Shown: one piece after another, positions 1-6,976 of the stretch
Layout of the letters: the number at the start of each line of letters is the position of its first letter
Numbering within the stretch: position 1 is the stretch's first letter
DNA from: an uncultured bacterium
GTDB lineage: Bacteria > Cloacimonadota > Cloacimonadia > Cloacimonadales > Cloacimonadaceae
NCBI GenBank assembly: GCA_938009275.1
Contig: CALLHY010000059.1
Span: 1-17,868 of the forward strand
Direction: 5' to 3'
Length of the DNA stretch: 17,868 bases
Notes under the pieces: generated by a model
What the model was told of the DNA's origin: nothing
The model's input: the letters and a program-made list of their open reading frames with translations, nothing else
The model's database searches: none
Made by a program: the position numbers and the translations under genes

Positions 1-2
1 CT

Positions 3-179
3 GGCTTTCCATTAACGTCGTTCAGCCGCTTAGGTTGTCCCCAAGGGAGACAGCATAACGAAGATTTCGTGTCTTACAAAGACCAGATTGATTGCGTGGC
101 TGATCCTTCTATCAGGATAGACCAGTTCAAGGTTTATAGCCTACCCGGAATGGAAAATATAACCTCCAAATTCGCTTAA
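3..179 (+). CDS. 3' end of an unidentified plus-strand gene (partial)
   Basis: An open frame enters from the left edge and stays open for 58 codons to a TAA at 177-179; its last residues read PGMENITSKFA. It is followed 22 bp later by a plus-strand intrinsic terminator, which is the main reason to think it is a gene end. I recognise no domain in it. A second frame is also open at the edge but stops after about 18 codons, and the minus strand is closed by several stops. An open run of this length can occur by chance, so the call is tentative. Confidence 0.35.
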   Translation, partial: GFPLTSFSRLGCPQGRQHNEDFVSYKDQIDCVADPSIRIDQFKVYSLPGMENITSKFA

Positions 180-201
180 CGCAGTAATACTACATCCAAT
201 G

Positions 202-234
202 AGGCTGAGCTTACAGGCTCAGTCTTTTTGTTTT
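202..234 (+). terminator. Intrinsic terminator of the left-edge gene
   Basis: A 9-bp stem (AGGCTGAGC at 202-210 with GCTCAGTCT at 217-225, one G-T wobble) closes a 6-nt loop. It runs directly into a T-rich tract, TTTTTGTTTT, ending at 234. It is oriented for plus-strand transcription and so would end the gene that stops at 179. Confidence 0.7.
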
Positions 235-334
235 AGGCTTTATCGGATAAAGACAGCAAAAGAAGGATACTTACCCAGAACCAGGCTTAGCAATTCCTCC
301 AGGTAACTAGTTTTCCGAATGGTTGATAAATAGG

Positions 335-358
335 AAAAAGCCCCACATTTGTGGGGCT
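335..358 (-). terminator. Intrinsic terminator of the secreted-protein operon
   Basis: A perfect 8-bp GC-rich stem (AGCCCCAC at 339-346 with GTGGGGCT at 351-358) with a 4-nt loop. On the minus strand it is followed by a run of T (AAAAA at 335-339 on the plus strand). It lies 28 bp past the stop of the 387-1721 gene and is the end of that minus-strand unit. Confidence 0.8.
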
Positions 359-386
359 ATAATGCATTATTGCAATGCAATTAATG

Positions 387-1721
387 CTATTTCACCAACA
401 TCATCTTGTAGAATGAATTAACACTTCCAGCCTGCATTTTGGCAAAGTATAAGCCGCTCGAGCAGAGTTTTCCATTGTTATCCTTGCCATCCCAAGCTAT
501 ATGATACGCACCACTATCTTTCATATCATTTACCAGCGATCGTATTAGCTGTCCCTTTTGGTTGTAGATGCTAATGGTAACACTTGCAGATTCTCGTAAC
601 TTATAGGCAATTTCAGTGTTGTTAATAAATGGATTGGGAAATACTTTCTCTATCCCCGTAGCACCCTCAACCGAATATGGGGGAGTATCTTCCTCACCAC
701 CGGTGGAAACACTAACAGGACCAAAGAAGTTGCTATTATAATCCAGCTCCGCAGATTCCACCCAATAGTAATAGGTGGAGTTTGGGGCAAACTCACTATC
801 CGAGTAATAATAGGTTTGCTGAGTTGAAGTATTGGTTCCGTCTATGTAACATGCGTTTAGCTTGATAGCATTGGCTAAATCAGCATCATCGGAACGATAT
901 ACATTGAACCCAAGAATATTGGTTTCAGATTCTGTAACCCATTGCAAATTGATTAGATTTTGTGAGCTAACTGCAGCAGTGAAAGATGACATGGTTACCG
1001 GCAAGGCAGACTCTTCAGGATAGCTGAAAGAGAAGTTGTCCACATAGGAAACACGATGTCCGTCAATGCCAAAATAGGGATAGATGAGGCCGTCATTAAT
1101 GGTAGCATTAGTGAAGCTATTTGTCGCGCTTTTCTGAAGAATTGAAAAGGTTTCGTTCTGATTTGTGCGCCAAAGTTCATAGCCAACGTCATATAAATCT
1201 CCTCCACGAGGAACAATAGTATAGATCAGTTTGTACCATGAAAGTGGGATATCTGGGGAGTATGTCCCAATAACTTCCGACCCATTGTTAAAGAAAGAAT
1301 ATCCGCTGCTATAAAACTGCATTCCCATGGCTGGAACATTTATGATGTTACATTTGTTAGAGGCGATGTTGGTAGGCGATGAAGAGAAGCCCAAAGCAGC
1401 CCAACCACCATTTTGGAAGCTGTTAATATGGGCCTCAATTGTTATTGGTTCGTCAATCTCGGTGAAGTTGATCCCATTCTTGTAGGTAATAACTCTGGTT
1501 ACTCCCATCCATAGCAATGGCTCATCTAATACACCTGGGAAAAGGACAGCACCTGTATCTCCCATACCACCCGAAGCGGGATTGGTAACATCACCCTCGA
1601 TGGGCAGATTGAAATACGTACTCAAATCATTGGTATCGTTAAAGTCCACCGATACGGTTACAGCACTTAGGCTAATCGCTAAAAATAGCGTAAATAGGCA
1701 GATGAAGCTAGCTTGTTTCAT
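387..1721 (-). CDS. Secreted protein with Fn3-like and C-terminal FlgD-like sorting domain
   Basis: A 444-residue exported protein. Residues 1-19 form a signal peptide (hydrophobic FICLFTLFLAISLSA, then AVTVSVDF). Residues about 25-230 look like a beta-sandwich, possibly of lectin/LamG type, but with no motif I can name. Residues about 243-340 resemble a fibronectin-III-like module, with NLQWVTESE, GFNVYRSDD and TYYYWVESA. Residues about 352-444 form a FlgD-like/type-A C-terminal sorting domain, with VFPNPF, ISIYNQKGQLI, WDGKDNNG, SGLYFAK and a final MMLVK. In Bacteroidota such tails direct secretion by the type IX system and surface attachment. Whether this organism has that machinery cannot be seen here. 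The start is supported by AGGAG five bases before ATG. It overlaps the upstream small gene by 4 bp (ATGA), so the two are probably translationally coupled. The substrate or surface role is unknown. Confidence 0.85.
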   Translation of the reverse strand: MKQASFICLFTLFLAISLSAVTVSVDFNDTNDLSTYFNLPIEGDVTNPASGGMGDTGAVLFPGVLDEPLLWMGVTRVITYKNGINFTEIDEPITIEAHINSFQNGGWAALGFSSSPTNIASNKCNIINVPAMGMQFYSSGYSFFNNGSEVIGTYSPDIPLSWYKLIYTIVPRGGDLYDVGYELWRTNQNETFSILQKSATNSFTNATINDGLIYPYFGIDGHRVSYVDNFSFSYPEESALPVTMSSFTAAVSSQNLINLQWVTESETNILGFNVYRSDDADLANAIKLNACYIDGTNTSTQQTYYYSDSEFAPNSTYYYWVESAELDYNSNFFGPVSVSTGGEEDTPPYSVEGATGIEKVFPNPFINNTEIAYKLRESASVTISIYNQKGQLIRSLVNDMKDSGAYHIAWDGKDNNGKLCSSGLYFAKMQAGSVNSFYKMMLVK

Positions 1722-1945
1722 GTTTTCTCCTTTTTGATTTCGTTTTCTTGTAGCTGTCTGCGCTCTTCCCTTAGTCCTTCAAGAACCTGATCATAGTCCT
1801 CAGCAGAGAAGCAACGCATGACGTTATAAAAACACTGATCGCTGTCAAAGACTGTAAACCCGAGGACATCTCTGCCGTCTTTATCGATAGTTTGAACTAT
1901 CTGGCTAACGATTTTCCGTTTGGTCTCAGTCTTTATTGTCTTCAT
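1718..1945 (-). CDS. Small charged protein of unknown function
   Basis: 75 residues starting MKTIKTETKRKIV and ending in a highly charged stretch rich in E, R and K (EGLREERRQ, ENEIKKEKT). It has no signal peptide or membrane segment, so it is probably cytoplasmic. The middle (DVLGFTVFDSDQCFYNVMR) looks like a short beta region, followed by a helical tail. A GTG ten codons upstream (1973-1975) would also keep the frame open. I chose the ATG at 1943-1945 because it lies 5 bp after the stop of the preceding small gene, while the GTG would overlap that gene; neither start has a strong ribosome binding site. Its end overlaps the ATG of the secreted protein by 4 bp. I recognise no family. Confidence 0.6.
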   Translation of the reverse strand: MKTIKTETKRKIVSQIVQTIDKDGRDVLGFTVFDSDQCFYNVMRCFSAEDYDQVLEGLREERRQLQENEIKKEKT

Positions 1946-1950
1946 GCTTA

Positions 1951-2199
1951 CTATTCTATGCCATCGTTGTTCCACTTTCTTACTACTGGGACTACATGTG
2001 TAATAGCTTTATCAACAGATAGATGCACGAATATAATAGAATTGCTTTTTCCTGGATATTTCAAAAGGATAATTTCAAAGAGGGCTGGTGAAATTTCACG
2101 TGAGAAGTTCAATGATTCTGGTTCTGCAAGCACAAACGGCTGTACATATCTGACAAGTAAATCACTTATGTATAGACTTGTGCTGCCTAAATGCCTCAA
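1951..2199 (-). CDS. Small hypothetical protein (uncertain start)
   Basis: Up to 82 residues with a protein-like composition (YVQPFVLAEPESLNF, LFEIILLKYPGKSNSIIFVH, AITHVVPVVRKW). It lies between the sigma-54-type regulator (stop at 2226) and the next small gene, on the same strand and with short gaps of 26 and 5 bp. The only usable start is TTG at 2197-2199; a GGAGGG sits directly against it, too close to be an ideal ribosome binding site. No ATG occurs in this frame, so it could be a decayed gene or one translated by coupling to the regulator. It has no signal peptide and no recognised family. The plus-strand frame across the same bases is less convincing. Confidence 0.4.
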   Translation of the reverse strand: MRHLGSTSLYISDLLVRYVQPFVLAEPESLNFSREISPALFEIILLKYPGKSNSIIFVHLSVDKAITHVVPVVRKWNNDGIE

Positions 2200-2225
2200 C
2201 CCTCCGGTAAGAGATATTGGATGGA

Positions 2226-4472
2226 CTAGCTTGTCTTTTTGGTGTGTTGTTGTAGCTTATACTTTACTATTCGACGGCTAAGTGTTGCTTCAGACATATT
2301 CAATTGCAGAGCGGCTTCCTTCTGTTTCCCTTTTGCCTTTATCAAGGCTCGGACAATCGCATCTTCTTCATCAAAATCAGTTTGTGGATTCGAACCGTCA
2401 ATAGAAAAGCTGAAAGGATTTATCTCGCACAGAAGCTGAGCATCCCATCGGGGCTTTTTGCTAAGTATATACATCCGCTCCACGATGTTCTTAAGCTCGC
2501 GTACATTTCCGGGAAAGGAGTATTCATGAAGCAACTCCAATAAGGATCTATCGATGAAAGGCATGCCCTTATTAAGCTCTGTGGCATAATGCTTAACATA
2601 ATGGATCAGAATGGGCTCAATATCTTCCTGCCGTTCCCTTAAGGGAGGGATAATTATTTCGATGGTATTTAGCCTGTGAAACAGGTCAAGTCGGAACTGG
2701 CTGTCCGAAAGCTGAGCCCGTATGTCCTGACTGGTGGCAGAGATTATCCTGCTGTCATACGGGGTCTCTTTACTGCTACCAACTGCTGTAACTTTTCTTG
2801 TTTCCAATGCTCGAAGTAGCTTACTTTGCACAGGAAAGGGCATGTCGGTAATCTCGTCCAAAAACAGTGTACCCTTATCTGATTGTAGAAAAAACCCTTT
2901 TGTTGGTGCATCGGCACCTGTAAAAGCACCCTTGGTGTGGCCAAATAGCTCGCTTTCAACTAAAGATGGACTTAGTGCCCCAACATTTACGGGTACAAAT
3001 GCCTGATTTCTGCGCAGGCTATTCTTGTGAATCATTTGAGCTATAATCTCTTTGCCTGTACCAGACTCTCCCAGAATCAAGACGCTGGTGTTCTGATGTT
3101 GAGCAGCTAACAAGGCTGAGTTTATTACCGTGTTATAGGCCTTGCCACATCCGATAAAGCCATGCGATGCATCTATCTTACGCTTGGAATACTCTGTTGA
3201 AGCATACTCATTAGCTATAGCAGATCTGGCTTTTATGCTTTCCACATCGGCTACCACTTCTTTTCTCTGAACCTCTGCGATGTACTCGTCGGTTATCATA
3301 TCCAGCTTGCGTTCAGTTGCATAGCTTTTCTTATAATCCTTTTGCAGATAATAAATTCGAGCCATAGACCTATACACCCATATTAACTGATGCAGGTCTT
3401 TTGCCTTCTTATAATATCTAACCCCTCTTTTTACAATTGTCAAGGCTTCATCATAGTTGCCCAATTCCACCAATAAGTTCGTTTTATTCACTTCCATTTG
3501 AACCAGATCGCGTTCAAAACCACATTCTCTGGCTATCTCAATCGCTTTATCAATATAGCTTAGTGATTCATCTGCCAGCTTTAACTTCCAATAACACAAG
3601 GAGTAGTTGTTATACATGTCTATTAGTAGCATTGGAGGTTTCTGGGGGACATTTTCCAGTATTTTCATACATCTATCGTAGTATAAAATAGCTTCCTGAT
3701 GCTGCCCTTCTTGTATCTTCAGGTTGCCGAGGTTCGAGGTAAACAAAAACTCCTGCTGCCTATGCCCCATCTGCTGTGCAAGCGACAATCCTTGTTGCAA
3801 TATCTTCTCTGCCCTGGGAAGGTTATTCACTCTGCAGATAGCAGAACCGAGGTTGTTAAGTAGATTTAGCTGAGATATTTTTAGAGATAGTGCTTCTGCT
3901 TGTTCCAAAGCCTGTTTGTAAAACTTTATGGCAGTATTCCACTTTGCCATATCTATGTATAATCCCGCAATTGTACCTAATGCACTGGCAGTGATGTATG
4001 ATGGCGGAACCCGTTTTATGAGATCTACAACCCTGATCTCCTGGTTTTGGGCTTGTTCAAATTGTGACTGGCGCATCAGGTAAAATAGATACGCGCAACG
4101 CGCATGAATCATCAATTCGTAATCGCCGGAATCTATGGCATAATCAACTGCCAATTCCAACAATGGTCTAATTCTATCTTCGTTATCTGTCCTATAATAA
4201 CTAACGGCTTGTAATACATGGCACTTCACCAATGTATAAAAGTCATCTTCAACTATTGCATTCCTTATGCAATCCAGTGCAATCTCTCTCGCCTCCTCTC
4301 TTCCATGCATAGTAAAAATGGCTTTACCCTTAAAATACATGATCTTGTTCCAGTTCTGGGGAGTAAAATCCTCTGGAGAGTAGTTTTCGATTTGCCGAAG
4401 AACTTCTGGGGGGTTAAACTCGGCCTGAATGTCCCAATCTTGCATCATGGTTTCTGTTAATTCTATATACAT
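2226..4472 (-). CDS. TPR-containing sigma-54-dependent transcriptional activator
   Basis: A 748-residue cytoplasmic regulator. Residues about 60-385 are helical tetratricopeptide-like repeats, such as the segment with WNTAIKFYKQALEQAEAL. Residues about 440-665 are an NtrC-type AAA+ domain with every motif intact: Walker A GESGTGKE (468-475), the sigma-54 contact loop GAFTGA (515-520), Walker B TLFLDE (535-540), the arginine-finger segment FRLDLFHRL (593-601), and FPGNVRELKN. Residues 703-743 are a Fis-type helix-turn-helix with QKEAALQLNMSEATLSRRI. It has no receiver or PAS domain, so the TPR region probably senses a protein or peptide partner. I chose the ATG at 4470-4472, with GAAGGAAG just upstream, over the in-frame GTG at 4488-4490. 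The family opens sigma-54 (RpoN) promoters by ATP hydrolysis. Its likely targets include the small genes and secreted protein downstream, but I found no clear -24/-12 promoter next to them. Confidence 0.9.
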   Translation of the reverse strand: MYIELTETMMQDWDIQAEFNPPEVLRQIENYSPEDFTPQNWNKIMYFKGKAIFTMHGREEAREIALDCIRNAIVEDDFYTLVKCHVLQAVSYYRTDNEDRIRPLLELAVDYAIDSGDYELMIHARCAYLFYLMRQSQFEQAQNQEIRVVDLIKRVPPSYITASALGTIAGLYIDMAKWNTAIKFYKQALEQAEALSLKISQLNLLNNLGSAICRVNNLPRAEKILQQGLSLAQQMGHRQQEFLFTSNLGNLKIQEGQHQEAILYYDRCMKILENVPQKPPMLLIDMYNNYSLCYWKLKLADESLSYIDKAIEIARECGFERDLVQMEVNKTNLLVELGNYDEALTIVKRGVRYYKKAKDLHQLIWVYRSMARIYYLQKDYKKSYATERKLDMITDEYIAEVQRKEVVADVESIKARSAIANEYASTEYSKRKIDASHGFIGCGKAYNTVINSALLAAQHQNTSVLILGESGTGKEIIAQMIHKNSLRRNQAFVPVNVGALSPSLVESELFGHTKGAFTGADAPTKGFFLQSDKGTLFLDEITDMPFPVQSKLLRALETRKVTAVGSSKETPYDSRIISATSQDIRAQLSDSQFRLDLFHRLNTIEIIIPPLRERQEDIEPILIHYVKHYATELNKGMPFIDRSLLELLHEYSFPGNVRELKNIVERMYILSKKPRWDAQLLCEINPFSFSIDGSNPQTDFDEEDAIVRALIKAKGKQKEAALQLNMSEATLSRRIVKYKLQQHTKKTS

Positions 4473-4731
4473 TATTCTTCCTTCACACACAATTTAACAC
4501 TTAGGTGCATTCTGATTATTAACCATGCCCCTGATACTTAAAGGTCACTACAATTGTGTCGATCATCCACAAAATGTCAAGATATTTCTACTGTGCCTCA
4601 ATTCTTCCCCCTGTTACAAACATAGAAATATGTGTTTGTTTGCTCTGTGCAGTCACCCTTGTTGGAGTTAATGTTGAGAGCTGAAATAGAGCATAGAACA
4701 CAGCACCAGCTACAGGCACAAACGATTATCC

Positions 4732-4764
4732 CAGACGAAAATCAGACGAAAATCAGACGAATAT
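4732..4764. repeat. Three tandem 11-bp repeats (CAGACGAAAAT)
   Basis: Three direct head-to-tail copies: CAGACGAAAAT (4732-4742), CAGACGAAAAT (4743-4753) and CAGACGAATAT (4754-4764, one mismatch). The period is close to one helical turn, so each copy presents the same DNA face. The shared core ACGAAA reappears in reverse orientation in the repeats at 4935-4956. Confidence 0.85.
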
Positions 4765-4771
4765 CATTAAC

Positions 4772-4928
4772 ACATCCCTATGCTCCACCTCTTATCCAAG
4801 TAAGTAATGTGGGTTGATACTGCCACACTCCTGCCGCGATCACGCCGCGTTGTGGCAGAATCGCGGCGTGGTCTCGGCATAATTGCAACACAGTGCTTAC
4901 TTGTATAAGAGAGGGACGTTAAGGATGT
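4772..4928. repeat. Long nested inverted repeat (MITE-like or structured element)
   Basis: Outer arms 4772-4811 and 4889-4928 are reverse complements at 31 of 40 positions; the inner 23 of these (4789-4811 with 4889-4911) match at 20 of 23. Between them a second GC-rich pair, 4833-4849 and 4862-4878, matches at 15 of 17 around a 12-nt loop. A third pair, TGCCACA (4821-4827) and TGTGGCA (4851-4857), would compete with the inner hairpin, so two alternative folds are possible. No coding capacity is evident. The layout fits a miniature inverted-repeat element, a bidirectional transcription barrier, or a structured RNA. I cannot tell these apart without other copies. Confidence 0.75.
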
Positions 4929-4934
4929 AAAGGG

Positions 4935-5003
4935 GGGATTTCGTGGGGATTTCGTGAATTTTCACGGAATTTCCACGGGAATTTCGAGTGGTTTTTCGAG
5001 TGG
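4935..5003. repeat. Run of short tandem repeats, 11-12 bp period
   Basis: Three adjacent pairs: GGGATTTCGTG twice (4935-4945, 4946-4956, exact), AATTTTCACGG / AATTTCCACGG (4957-4967, 4968-4978, one mismatch) and TTTCGAGTGG twice (4982-4991, 4994-5003, 12-bp spacing). A small palindrome, CGTGAA-TT-TTCACG, lies at 4953-4966. Read on the opposite strand, the first pair carries the ACGAAAT core of the left tandem array, so the arrays flank the central inverted repeat in mirror orientation. Confidence 0.8.
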
Positions 5004-5062
5004 TGACTATAAAGGAGGAACCTTCCAGAGTGGAGACTTCTAGATTGTATTAGCGTTGTGAA

Positions 5063-5692
5063 TTAGCGAATGTTTAGCTGTTTGTGTAGCTGCAAACTAA
5101 GCTTGGCAGGTGCTGCATCCTCCAGCATCCAGGCTGCCAAATCCAGGGGAGATAAAACGCTCTGCACCGGTGAAAGGTGGATTGCCTTCAGCTCGGGCTT
5201 ATTAGCCTTAATGAATTCAAGCGCAAACTGATAGTCATTGTAGTCGGTAATTACAAACTTCAGCTCATCATGCGGGTTCAGGCATTTCAGGTTCCATTTC
5301 ATAAAGCTGCCGCCCATACCGCTGCCAGGAGTTTTTACATCCACAATCTTATGCACAAAGTTTGGCACATCGCCCAGATACAGAGAGCCATTGGTTTCCA
5401 ATAGCACTTCATAGCTAGCATCGTGCAACGCGGAAAACAGGAAGCTTACATCCTCCTGATACATTGGCTCGCCGCCGGTTATCTCTACCAGCTTTGCCGG
5501 ATAGGTGGCGATTTTGTCCATAATGCTGCTTAAAGCCATAGAGCGTCCCGAACCAAAGGCGTATTGTGTGTCGCAATAGCTGCAACGCAGATTGCATTCT
5601 GCCAGACGGATAAAGATGCAAGGATAGCCTGAGTAAGTGGATTCCCCCTGAAGCGAGTAGAATATTTCCGATATATTAAGGTGTTTTTCCAT
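5063..5692 (-). CDS. queE: 7-carboxy-7-deazaguanine synthase QueE
   Basis: A 209-residue radical-SAM enzyme. The family converts 6-carboxy-5,6,7,8-tetrahydropterin to 7-carboxy-7-deazaguanine, the ring-contraction step towards queuosine in tRNA. The [4Fe-4S]/SAM motif C33-x3-C37-x2-C40 follows the family start ISEIFYSLQGE and the segment PCIFIRLAECNLRC. The SAM-binding ITGGEP lies at about 71-76, and the C-terminal half includes HLSPV. Length is normal for the short bacterial form. GGAAG lies a few bases before the ATG. It sits 72 bp after the amidohydrolase gene, so it may be read from the etfA promoter or from one of its own that I could not identify. Other queuosine genes are not in the window. 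The upstream gap holds no clear terminator. Confidence 0.92.
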   Translation of the reverse strand: MEKHLNISEIFYSLQGESTYSGYPCIFIRLAECNLRCSYCDTQYAFGSGRSMALSSIMDKIATYPAKLVEITGGEPMYQEDVSFLFSALHDASYEVLLETNGSLYLGDVPNFVHKIVDVKTPGSGMGGSFMKWNLKCLNPHDELKFVITDYNDYQFALEFIKANKPELKAIHLSPVQSVLSPLDLAAWMLEDAAPAKLSLQLHKQLNIR

Positions 5693-5764
5693 GTGTCTTC
5701 CAATAGCCGATTATGGCTTTATATGTTGCCTGATTAGGCCTTAGCCAGTGGGATTTACTGAGTG

Positions 5765-6976
5765 TTAAAACGGTAAATATGGAAAGTCTTTGTGGTAGCC
5801 TAAAACGGCATCTATAGTGTCATTGATCTCCATGGGGTCGCCAAGCACGAATTTTTCTTTGTTTGATGTGCGGAACAGGCAATATTCATCTTCGCTTAAG
5901 CCAAGTGTCTCCATCCATGTGCTATCGCCAAAGCGAGGGATGCCGTCCACTATCAAAAGCTTTATGCTCGCAGCTTCTATGCTAAACAGATTCTCAAATG
6001 GATCGCGCTCCACCATATCTACCAGCAGTAGATTACGGCAGTTATCCGGATTCAGAGCTGCGTAGTCCATGGGTAACTTTAGTGCTTTCACTGCGTTGGT
6101 GCTAACCATACGAAAGAGCTCAGAAGCGGGAATAGCAGGGAAAAACTCACGTATCTTAAGGAACTCGGCAATCAGGTTTACCCCACCGGACATAGTGGAA
6201 TCTGTCCCGATGCAAACATTGGCTTTGCACTTCATTGCTGCGTCAATCTTTAGCGTTTCGCCTATCAGATAGTAATTTGAGCTCGGGCACCAGCAGATGG
6301 ATGCATCGACCATGGCAATAGTGGCAATCTCTTCGGCACTAAAGGCAATGCCATGTATCATAAGAGTATTATCTTTTAGCAATCCTCTTCGCAGAAGCTC
6401 ACCAAATTCGGCTTTGGTGATGCCATCGGTACCCTCTCCCAGATGGATAATGAATGGTACTTTCCCTTCCGAAAGCTGCATTTCAGTTTCAGGGCTTTCG
6501 CCTCCCCACCAGTTGCCAAGGGTTATAGAGTGGCATTGACGGAAGTGTTTGGGCACAATAATCGGCATGCAGTTATAGTACGAGTCCAACTGCACAGGCG
6601 CATGATCGTGCACAATTCCGCAACCGCTGAACAGGCTTTTATATGCGCCAAGCTTTGCCAACATAAGTGACTCCGGCTCCGATAGATTGAATGAGCCGTC
6701 GTTAGTCCAAAATACATTACGCTCGTGGAAAGAAAAAGAATGCTTCATCTCTTCCACCCAGATGTGCGAGTTTGCGTAGGGATGTTTATCACCCGCGCGA
6801 GGAACCCAGTTGCCAATCAAATGGTCGTGAGCATTGATAAGCGGGGTATAGGCAATGGATGCTTTAACTTCGTGACGCGCTCCCTCGTCCGCAGTTGGGA
6901 TGCCCAAAATATGCAAATCAATCTCTTTCTCCACTCGATCAGGACTGATCACACTGATCGAAGGCTTGATAATCAT
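5765..6976 (-). CDS. Metal-dependent amidohydrolase family protein
   Basis: 403 residues with the amidohydrolase-superfamily metal site in order: H50-x-H52 (NAHDH), H178 (IIHLGEGTD), H208 (MIHGIA) and D259 (GTDSTMSGG). This matches the cytosine-deaminase/TRZ-ATZ-like branch, which hydrolyses or deaminates cyclic or aryl substrates with one metal ion. The C-terminal part (MVERDPFENLFSIEAASIKLLIVDGIPRF region) is the usual second half of the small beta-sandwich. Several cysteines near the metal site (CWCPSS, CKANVC) are unusual but not diagnostic. It overlaps the end of etfA by 4 bp (ATGA), so the two proteins are probably translated together, although no known pathway links them. The substrate cannot be predicted. 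Confidence 0.85.
   Translation of the reverse strand: MIIKPSISVISPDRVEKEIDLHILGIPTADEGARHEVKASIAYTPLINAHDHLIGNWVPRAGDKHPYANSHIWVEEMKHSFSFHERNVFWTNDGSFNLSEPESLMLAKLGAYKSLFSGCGIVHDHAPVQLDSYYNCMPIIVPKHFRQCHSITLGNWWGGESPETEMQLSEGKVPFIIHLGEGTDGITKAEFGELLRRGLLKDNTLMIHGIAFSAEEIATIAMVDASICWCPSSNYYLIGETLKIDAAMKCKANVCIGTDSTMSGGVNLIAEFLKIREFFPAIPASELFRMVSTNAVKALKLPMDYAALNPDNCRNLLLVDMVERDPFENLFSIEAASIKLLIVDGIPRFGDSTWMETLGLSEDEYCLFRTSNKEKFVLGDPMEINDTIDAVLGYHKDFPYLPF

Larger units (their letters stand above)
4473..5062. other. 590-bp intergenic region between queE and the TPR regulator
   Basis: No convincing gene lies here. Next to the regulator, a minus-strand TTGACA (TGTCAA at 4575-4580 on the plus strand) is a possible -35 box, but the hexamer 17 bp downstream (ACAATT) is a poor -10. 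A short inverted repeat, ACATA-GAAA-TATGT, lies at 4620-4633 and could be an operator. From 4732 to about 5003 the region is taken over by the repeat element described in the next entries. No U-tract terminator for queE is evident, although the repeat hairpins could serve that role. Confidence 0.6.

Noticed and set aside
238..252. Small perfect palindrome CTTTATC-G-GATAAAG
   Set aside because: It is short and AT-rich, lies between two terminators with no promoter nearby, and could be chance.
1892..2281. Plus-strand open frame of 129 codons opposite the two small genes
   Set aside because: It starts inside one small gene and ends inside the regulator's 3' end on the other strand; its composition is not protein-like, and the minus-strand frames fit the operon.
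4632..4817. Plus-strand open frame of 61 codons inside the repeat region
   Set aside because: It runs through the tandem 11-bp repeats and the inverted repeat arm, has no ribosome binding site that I can see, and has no protein-like features.
4732..5003. Possible CRISPR array
   Set aside because: The repeats are 11-12 bp, adjacent with no unique spacers, and there are no cas genes; they are tandem repeats.
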